Assembly (NCBI GenBank): GCA_023159155.1
Contig: JAJNNX010000001.1
Location: forward strand, 62,001-126,000
Length of the DNA: 64,000 nucleotides
Source of the DNA: Ustulina deusta
Lineage: Eukaryota > Ascomycota > Sordariomycetes > Xylariales > Xylariaceae
Direction: 5' to 3'
The notes under the pieces are model-generated. The model did no database searches, was not told where the DNA came from, and was given only the letters and a program-made list of their open reading frames with translations. Below, one piece after another: positions 56,987 through 64,000 of the stretch (its first letter is position 1; every line of letters begins with the position of its first letter). Made by a program: the position numbers and the translations under genes.

Positions 56987-57461
56987 ATGGCCGACGTTGA
57001 AGAAGGCCCAGCTGGCTCTGTGTCGGAACCTCTCGACCTTGTGCGTCTTCTGCTCGATGAGGTCGTGTTTGTAAAGCTACGAGGTGATCGAGAATTAAAG
57101 GGCCGCTTATATGTGCGTTCATTATGATTACCATCGTTTTCACTCGCTAATGGACCATCAGGCCTACGACAGCCACATGAATCTTGTGCTGGGCGACGTG
57201 GTGGAAACCATATATATCATCGATGAGGATGATGAAGATGAGGATATTAAGGTGAGCCGCCAATCATGTCACATGTTTTGTTCCATCACACGCCCTTACT
57301 TATATCATGAATAGACCACCACAAAAAAGTCGGAAATGTTATTTGTTCGAGGTAGGCGGCCAAATGAATGCCTTGCACAGCTGATTGGCTGCCACTCGCA
57401 GCAACTAACCTCCCTCTCAGGTGATAGCGTCGTTCTGGTTTCTCCTCAGGCATCATCATGA
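56987..57461 (+). CDS. lsm3: U6 snRNA-associated protein LSm3, four exons
   Basis: Exons 56987-57112, 57162-57251, 57315-57351 and 57421-57461 give 97 residues, the family length. Sm motif 1 spans [20 protein letters not shown] with [13 protein letters not shown] (the D-x-x-x-N RNA-contact pattern), followed by the acidic loop DEDDEDED. Sm motif 2 reads [14 protein letters not shown]. Introns of 49, 63 and 69 bp are normal for this genome. LSm3 is part of the LSm2-8 ring on U6 snRNA and the LSm1-7 ring in mRNA decay. Confidence 0.94.
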
Positions 57462-58948
57462 GCCACCAACCCACCATTACACCTATGCCAACCCTACATG
57501 CAATCCAGACGAGTACCCCATCACTGTGCAATGGCTCAAGCATCTGCTTCAGCTCTATGATGGGTGAGGCCCCGTGTGAGGGAGGAATAACGGAACCGAG
57601 AAGAGAGAGTGAGCAACACTCCATCCGTGCGAGTATTAGTCGAGCCGGTGTCGGAATCCAGTTCAATAAAAGGTGGCCGCTACCAACCGCATCTATCCCA
57701 CTACATGAGCCGCTTTGCTCGTCATATCAGTGTGAGCAGATACCGTCTAGAATTAACTTCAGCAGCTATGCCCCCGTGGATGGCACGCCTCTAACTCCAT
57801 ATAACTCAGATAGCGGCGTAATTGAATATATTTAGCGGCATCATCCGCCTCTTGTCCGTAAGGTAATCGGTATGACTGGTGTGGGAAAGCCCGGTGTATC
57901 TTGTGATTAATAAAATAAAAATAAAAATAAAAAAGGAGCCGGCCGCTAATTCTTGAGATATAGACTACTACGTACCTAGCATATGTATCCTATATCCTTC
58001 CAACCCCCGGCCATCCACCCGGAAACAAGGTAGGTATATATGTACCACGTAGAGGAGGGGGAAGTTGCTCAAAGGTCTCGAAATAGGAGGCGTTTAGGAT
58101 CACCCTCCATTTGCCAGATCTACTACACCTAACGCCCCGGTCTATTGTCTAAGGCTCCTACCTCAGAGGATTGCAGCCAGTCCTCAAGGGTTCTCTTGTA
58201 TCCCGCCTTCTCCATTGAACAGCAGCAACTCTAACGGCAGGAGTTCATAAGCCAGAGACCCCACGTCCTTTACCCGCAGCACCGCTGCACCACACTTTTC
58301 TTCCCTCGTTCAACCAATCTGCTGCCTGGTGTCCGTTTGTTTATCCTGCAGGTCAAGCCGCCTCGACGCCAGTTCAACGTGCCCCTGCCTGCGTTGTAAA
58401 TAGGCTGCAAGGCAGTCGACAAAGGTGAGTGGAGGAGATGCTTCGATCTACCTACTACCAAGCCCGGTGCTTGCCTGCTGTTACCTACCTGCCTACTTCC
58501 CACACCACCGAGCCTCCTGTATAGTGCCATCTCCATGGTATCTATCTATCTCCATGGCCACAACACATCTTGATCCTTACGCCTCGTACTAGACATCCCG
58601 CGTCTCAGCTCCTACCTGCCCAGATATCTAACAACCTACTCGGCCCATCGACTCACCTATCTATCCATCTAACTACGAGGTACCTACGTACCTATTTACT
58701 TTCCTTACATTCAACCTAAATGTGAACCCGCTCCTGCCCGGATATTTACCTCCTATCGCTTCTTACATCTCGTTCTAACAATGTGTCGCCGGTAGCCAGG
58801 TTCATCTGCTAGCCACCAAAATATTCCCCTCCAACGTCAAGACTGCCCATACACAATACCTACCCCTTCTGAAGGTTCCTAGCAGCCTCGATCATTCCTT
58901 TGCCTCCGCTACCCCGCCCCTGCCAAGAAAGCACAAAAGAGTGACAAA
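57462..58948. other. Spacer upstream of the deaminase-like gene
   Basis: No gene supported; open frames at 57458-57835 overlap the LSm3 end and have no motif. 57905-57940 is an (AAAAT)n tract. 58440-58720 is rich in CCTACC and TCTATC words. Confidence 0.5.
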
Positions 58949-60259
58949 ATGGCGAACGCTGCTGGGAACGCAAATGCATCCAAAACCCTTTCCGGCCCGT
59001 GCTCTATACCCCCCGCCGGCTTACACGCGCCCACTAACGCCTCGGAAGATCGACGAGGAGATATAGGGTACTACGAACACAGCCTGGCTAAAAAGGGGAA
59101 AAAAATCGAAATTTTCGTGAAAGTGATGGAAATTGATACAGGGATAAAACTGGACAAATCCAAAACGATTGGCACTATTACAACCAAGAATAGCGACAAA
59201 ATACTCATGACTGCGCGCTCGGGGTATTCTACGGGTGAAAAACGCGACAATTGCTGCCTGGACACCAACAAGTGGAATTCTTTAACTTTGAGTGAGTACT
59301 TAGTCCCTCGATACAACTCCGACAGAAACTCGCCCGGTAATTGCGGGACAACTTGCTGAGAATCCTAATGACTAACTCCTATTTTTAACAGATCACTTGG
59401 CTAAACAAATCGATTTTAAATTCCCGACAAATATCAGAGACACTGCGGGCCGTCCTGTTTTAGACGAATATAGGGGTCGCGCACACGCGGGACACGTAGA
59501 GGTTTTGCTAGCCTGTGTAAGTCGAAATTTATAGCTAGAAAGAGCACCTTCTGACTTCTTACCCCCCTAGTGGTATGTTGTTGAAGTTATACGAACTGAG
59601 TTCGAAGACAACAATCAAACTGAAGAATGGCTGATAAAACAACTCAAACGCCTGAAAAAAGTTAATCTCGGAGACAGGCGGACAACTTTTATTACTATAG
59701 ACTCAGAGCCCTGCCGAACGTGTTTGCAGTTCCTCTCTAAGTTATCGCAATACACTGAAGTAATCTTCGAGGTCCGCGGTCCCCGCGGAATTGGCCCTGT
59801 GCAAGTTCGGGTGGAAGGTCAGTCCGCTGGAGTTTATGCCCCTTTCGACATGTCTCGGAAGTCCTATTGCTACTGCAAACTCACAATGCAATTTCTATTT
59901 TTCATCGTCAATAACGATCACTAACTTCATACTCTTAAATAGGCGAGCGACGGAAGGATGTTATCTGCGAGGTGTTTGTAGACTCGGAAGATGATGACGC
60001 GGGAAATACAAAACCCAACGAGACCTCAGAGTCGCAAAACGCCGCTCCCCATAACAATCCAACCCCAGAACCCCAGGCGCCCGTGACGCCAGGACCACTG
60101 CGTCGCCCGGGATTTTGGAGGCCGATGCCGTGGACACCCAAAGACCCCCAAGAGCTACTATCGGCGTACAGAAAAAAGACACCCGTCTATGAATTCCCTG
60201 GGTACGATCGGGGGCGTAGCCCCAGCCCAGAAGTGGACCTAGAAATCGAGGAATACTAG
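58949..60259 (+). CDS. Deaminase-like protein with HVE...PCxxC zinc signature, four exons
   Basis: Exons 58949-59291, 59392-59516, 59571-59817 and 59943-60259 give 343 residues, all phases closing. Residues 1-115 form a Lys-rich N-terminal part with no known motif. Residues about 140-240 carry the hallmarks of the cytidine-deaminase fold. GRAHAGHVEVLLAC contains His149-x-Glu151, the zinc ligand and proton shuttle. After a helix and charged segment, TFITIDSEPCRTCLQFLSKL has the strand followed by Pro-Cys204-x-x-Cys207. The strand TEVIFEV follows the second helix. The C-terminal third (about 255-343) is Pro/Glu/Asp-rich and probably disordered. No signal peptide is seen. Substrate (nucleotide, tRNA, DNA) cannot be read. 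I do not recognise a named fungal family. The frame ends at a lone TAG in phase with the next coding segment. Confidence 0.8.
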
Positions 60260-60292
60260 AAGAATTCACCAAGCTCTAGACCCCAACCTGTT

Positions 60293-60573
60293 ATGGACGA
60301 ACAAACGTTTATATCAAGAGCCGAAGAAAACGTAGAGGTAATGGACGATATTGCGGATGGCCGCAGCTCAGATGGATGGGAAGTTATTGGGGACGGCCTT
60401 AGTAAGTGGCTCTCCTCCCCCCCCCTCCCCCTCCCCCTCTTCTTTTTCTTTTTTTCTTTGAAACTCTCATATATCACCCTAAAAAATACGGTAACTAGTT
60501 CTAACTGTTGCAGTGATGTATTGCACAAGTGCTCTACCTAACGACTCGGAGGGTGCTTCCATAAAGTGTGAAG

Positions 60574-60608
<35 letters not shown>

Positions 60609-60974
60609 CCTTCCTGCAGTCCTCCAGAGACACAAGATCACACGGCATCAAATACAAGTACGAGCTACATAAATGGGGAATATTTCGCCCGTAGCGCTTA
60701 CGGGGCCATGCAAGAGACGAGAGAACTCGATGAGATGGAGTACGAGATAGTTGAAAAGCCACCACAAGAATCGGGATACCCTCGCCCAGTTCGCCTTCAC
60801 CGTCCTAGCCGTAAGTCAAATTTATCTACCGGGACGTCACGCATCGCTCGTTTACAGCAATACCGTCACGAACGTGATATCGACAATACCAACGAGTCTG
60901 TGTTTAAGAGTCGATATGCGATTTTACGACCAAAGAGCAGGTTCTTAGACCCTAGAACCGGTAGGATCTCCTAA
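60293..60974 (+). CDS. Glutamine-rich acidic protein, or the detached C-terminal part of the deaminase-like gene
   Basis: Exons 60293-60401 and 60514-60974 (112 bp intron with a GTAAGT donor and a CTAAC branch point) give 189 residues from the ATG at 60293. It begins with an acidic stretch (FISRAEENVEVMDDIADG). A (CAA)n run encodes about 11 consecutive Gln near residues 55-66, and the tail is basic with RPVRLHRPSRKS and SRIARLQQYRHERD. Its ATG is in frame with the preceding deaminase-like frame, only 33 bases after that frame's TAG, with no room for a promoter. The likely reading is that it is the C-terminus of the same gene; a separate gene or internal start is the alternative. No known domain. 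Confidence 0.6.
60577..60609 (+). repeat. Coding (CAA)n microsatellite
   Basis: About eleven CAA units encode the Gln run of the downstream frame. Such a tract is length-variable in principle. Confidence 0.85.
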
Positions 60975-62298
60975 ACGCTTTTGGCAAAACTTTCGTTTCC
61001 ACCGGGTCATCAACACTTCCGTCCCACAATGGGCCCAATGATCAAGCATCTGGCCCAAAACAATAGCTCATATAGTCCATTGCCGGTCCTCCTCTAGCGA
61101 GCTTGAAACGAAGCCAGTTTCTCATGTTCCCCAGCATCAACCTACAAATGTAGATCGCCATGTTCTCGAGGCTGTAAGTCATTTCCCATCTATTCCTGCT
61201 TAAAGACCTGAAACTAACGCTCTATTCTATGTTAGCTTTGTAACTTTAGTATTACTTGACCGAGCGAGATATTACCTGCCCACTCGGGAATCGGCCAAGG
61301 TTTAGAAAGACGAGCACAATGCGCGGTTATCGGCACTCAATTTCGTGATGGGCATAGAAAACCTTGCATTTTGCATCAACATGTGGAGTGGTAGTAAAAC
61401 TGGCGAGAGACTGATGGAGACAGGTGAAAAAAGTACATGAGCTACTACATAGCTAGCTACCTAGGTACGTAAGAACACAGATGAATTGCCAAAAGCCGCC
61501 ACCTAGGCTAAGTTTATACACTTTCTTCCTTCTCTGTTGGCTTTAGATTGCAAATATGCTACAACGAGCAGCAAGAGATCTATCTCTCTTATAGGAAAGA
61601 GCATATTTTTTTTTCCACCAGATAATTAACTTCGATCTTAATCTGGTACTACTTTTCCCTTAGCTCCCCTTGCGTAGCCATAGACATGAGGAAAGGAAGA
61701 AGAGGTTAAACACTAGCAAATCATATAATTAAGGGAAGACTAAGGATGTTTAAAAAATGATTTGGGAATTACTACACGAAAAGTCATGCTTTTTATCTAG
61801 TCTATTGTCCAATCCCAACCCGGCGAGCGAAACCAACGGTAAGTTCTTACGGACCCCTGACTTTGCCAAGCCTAATGCAAACGAAAACCCACACTTCACT
61901 CGCCATGCCCCGGCGTAGTGGCGTACTGTACAAAAGAAGAGATGAAATCCCAGATAGATATGCATCGATCGTACCTTGAGGTTTGCGTGACTGGCTAGAA
62001 TCTTTCCCCACAAGCCGAAGGAAGACTTGGAATGGATGGAAGCTTGTCATCAACTCGGGAAAGCGAAGGTGTTAACAACCAGAATGGGATCTTGAGACGT
62101 GGGCCCCGACTCCGTCCGTCCGTCCTTTGCCTGTCCTTATTAAGATGCTTCCCGTGGCTCGGGGAGAAGAAAAAAGCGAAGAGCAGAGAAAAATGAAGGA
62201 AAAGAAAGAAAGTCCATTCTAGAGTGGTATCATGATCGTGTGACACGATTTGCGAAGAAAACAGAGCTCGTTATGTTTGCTTTCGTACGGGACTCAGT
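60975..62298. other. Gene-free spacer
   Basis: No gene supported. It holds the 3' end of the Gln-rich frame and of the convergent zinc-transporter gene. AT-rich at 61600-61760. Confidence 0.5.
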
Positions 62299-63444
62299 TC
62301 AGGCCCAAACAGCTAGGACGGCCATGAGGCCAATGCCAATAGCCACACACAAGAGGGCCCACAGCTGCACCTTTATGCCGGCGTTGCGCATCTGTGGGTT
62401 GAACATGAATTCGTGGGCTAGTAGCTCGACGAGACCGGTATAGATGAGGATACCAGCGCTGATCGCGTCGAAAACTCCGTTGATAAGCAAGGCATTGGGG
62501 CTTCCAGGTTGCAGAGTCATTCGAATGCCAATACCAATACCAATGGAGATTGGGGTGCTGACAGAATACCCGAAACCTAGAAGATAGGGCAGCCATCGCT
62601 TGGACTCGGGCCATTGCGCGGCCGCGAGCCGCGAGCCGAGACCGAGGCCCTCAAAGGTCTGATGGAATACGAGGACAACGTAGAGAACGTTGAACTCGTC
62701 GCCAGCAACAGCGAGTGTCAACCCAATGAAGATGCTATGGAAGACGACGCCAAATTCGAGGATGAAAATGGCCGTCATTTGCATAGCAAGCGGCACATCT
62801 CCGTTCACATGTTCGCGATAGTGACCCAAGTGGTCCTGGCCGCCTGGGGGATAGCTCACGTCATTTGGGAGCCCGGGTGGATGGAAACCGCTCTTCGCTT
62901 CCGTGGCTGCTGAACCCTGGCTACCGTCTGTATGAGAATTCGCTTCAAGATCGTCTGGGCTGGATATCCGTAGCACGCCTCTGGACGGATCTGTTCCTTC
63001 GGCCTCGTGACTGTGGCCGAAGATGTCGAAGCGACTGACCACGAGCTCGAGGGTAAACATGACAAAGATGGCAATTAGAGTTATAGCAGCAGCGAAGTCG
63101 TATTCTTTGATTGGTCCGTCAGCGAGACAGGGGCTCCGTAAGGCATCGAAGGCTGGGGAAAGAAGATGCAGGAACGCCGTCCCAATGATGACACCAGAAC
63201 CGAAATACTTGGCGACAAATAAGGGTTTGCCGTTGACATTCAATTTAGTATGTCGGGATAAATACACGGGCAGCACGGCGCCGAGCAAGGAGCCGAGAAA
63301 TATGACGAAGATAGAGGAGATCCGTAAGTTAAACCGGCCGTCATAGTCGTTACCCGGATCACAGTTGACAAGTACGGACCGACCGCCACCCTCGGCTTCT
63401 CGTAGCTTGAGGGCAACGTCCATCGCTGCCGAAGTTATAGACAT
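62299..63444 (-). CDS. ZIP-family zinc transporter (Zrt1/Zrt2-like)
   Basis: Single-exon frame of 381 residues from the ATG at 63444. Helices 1-3 lie in residues about 40-145 (SSIFVIFLGSLLGAVLPVYL, FVAKYFGSGVIIGTAFLHLL). A variable His-containing cytosolic loop follows (HSHEAEG, HPPGL, GHYREH). The metal-path helices carry the ZIP signatures EFGVVFHSIFIGLTL (TM4) and HQTFEGLGLGSRL (TM5). The later helices include GYSVSTPISIGIGIGI and SAGILIYTGLVELLAHEF. The protein is a plasma-membrane zinc uptake carrier by family. A donor-like GAG|GTAAGATCC on the minus strand near 63870 and an acceptor near 63473 suggest a 5'-leader intron of about 400 bp. Confidence 0.92.
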   Translation of the reverse strand: MSITSAAMDVALKLREAEGGGRSVLVNCDPGNDYDGRFNLRISSIFVIFLGSLLGAVLPVYLSRHTKLNVNGKPLFVAKYFGSGVIIGTAFLHLLSPAFDALRSPCLADGPIKEYDFAAAITLIAIFVMFTLELVVSRFDIFGHSHEAEGTDPSRGVLRISSPDDLEANSHTDGSQGSAATEAKSGFHPPGLPNDVSYPPGGQDHLGHYREHVNGDVPLAMQMTAIFILEFGVVFHSIFIGLTLAVAGDEFNVLYVVLVFHQTFEGLGLGSRLAAAQWPESKRWLPYLLGFGYSVSTPISIGIGIGIRMTLQPGSPNALLINGVFDAISAGILIYTGLVELLAHEFMFNPQMRNAGIKVQLWALLCVAIGIGLMAVLAVWA

Positions 63445-64000
63445 ATTGACTGACGGCAATATGCGTTGCTCTATGGATATATGTTAGTCAAATCGGATTT
63501 TCAATATCACAGCCTATGCCGAAGCCCACAGAGCGGTGAGACTTTTGGCATATAAATATACTAATTCAAGGGGTCCCGAAGAAAGACACAGCGAAAAGAA
63601 CTGGAGAAAACAATTGCGCCAACAATACTCTTTCTTCAAACGTGCCAAAGCCCATCATCGACTGTCCCTTATCGAACGACCCCCCTCGACAAGGGCCAAC
63701 CTGTAGAGGCTAACTGCCTTCGGACGGGCAACAAAGACGTTGTCAAGGAGTCTCGAAGGGATGAAGGATGTTATGACTTGACTTGACGCAGGCTGGCGGA
63801 GGCCGACCCACATGCCGTGTTCATATGGGCAGAAGCCAACAGTACAAGAAGAAAAGGATAGGATCTTACCTCGTAGTTTAGTTTGTAGGCTGTCCAAATA
63901 GCGTAACCGTTGTTATGTTTTCTTCTCTCGAAAAGATGTTTCGGCGGTGATGTCGGGTAGCTGGACGAGGACTGCGCAACCAAGTTTGCGAAAGAGGATT
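63445..64000. other. Upstream region of the ZIP transporter gene
   Basis: No coding gene supported. It probably holds the leader, with a candidate 5'-UTR intron, and the promoter of the minus-strand zinc transporter. Confidence 0.45.

Noticed and set aside
57458..57835. 125-codon frame after LSm3
   Set aside because: It overlaps the LSm3 stop and 3' region and has no recognisable sequence; LSm3 already has the family-typical ending.
60804..60858. Possible third intron (GTAAGT...TTTACAG) in the Gln-rich frame
   Set aside because: Its removal shifts the frame and leads to an early stop, and no clear branch point is present; the unspliced reading gives a continuous frame.
1..64000. tRNA genes, rRNA, CRISPR arrays, telomeric repeats
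   Set aside because: I looked for T-loop and D-loop patterns, regularly spaced repeats and TTAGGG runs by eye and saw none that held up. A tRNAscan run would be needed to exclude tRNAs firmly.

Overview
The window is nuclear DNA from a filamentous ascomycete, most likely a Sordariomycete-type Pezizomycotina. Genes are split by many short introns of about 50-160 bp with GT...AG borders and CTAAC/CTGAC-like branch points. Genes lie on both strands with no operons. Single-copy housekeeping genes alternate with gene-poor spacers full of CCTAGGTA/TACCTACC-type motifs. The genus call is an inference; I could not search a database. Exon coordinates come from splice signals, phase arithmetic and recognisable protein families.

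Layout. 0.6-2.6 kb holds a complete six-exon cytochrome P450, followed by a spacer with a 256 bp Tc1/mariner-like MITE. 4.3-14.6 kb is a housekeeping block: mitochondrial ribosomal protein uL15m, the sorting nexin Mvp1, the neddylation ligase Dcn1 (a GC-AG intron and an unusually long 1031 bp intron) and mitochondrial bS6m. 16.0-18.1 kb holds an unrecognised coiled-coil protein. About 7.5 kb (18.1-25.6 kb) then carries no supportable gene. 25.6-31.4 kb holds cytochrome c oxidase subunit Cox4, a Nudix hydrolase and a GPI-type yapsin-like aspartic protease. 33.6-35.7 kb holds a second P450, distantly paralogous to the first.

36-44 kb is an accessory, decayed stretch. It contains a truncated and doubly frameshifted acyl-CoA thioesterase-like pseudogene, a heme-binding fragment of a third, unrelated P450, a short-chain dehydrogenase with an in-frame stop and a lost C-terminus, copies of a short interspersed repeat and a 64-residue secreted protein. 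The three adjacent enzyme relics look like the remains of a secondary-metabolism cluster (inference).

44.9-63.4 kb is gene-dense: an MFS sugar/polyol porter, an unknown low-complexity protein, a DUF7719-like membrane protein, the GPI-anchor de-N-acetylase Gpi12/PIG-L, a mitochondrial ATPase-expression-type protein, LSm3, an unusual deaminase-like gene and a ZIP zinc transporter. Several genes serve mitochondria (uL15m, bS6m, Cox4, the ATPase-expression protein). Gpi12 and the GPI-anchored protease belong to one surface-anchoring pathway, although nothing shows co-regulation.

The most interesting item is at 58.9-61.0 kb. A four-exon gene has a deaminase-type zinc signature (HVE ... PCRTC) in an otherwise unfamiliar protein. 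It ends at a single TAG that lies in frame with a second, glutamine-rich open frame starting 33 bases later. This is either one gene interrupted by a stop or two abutting genes.
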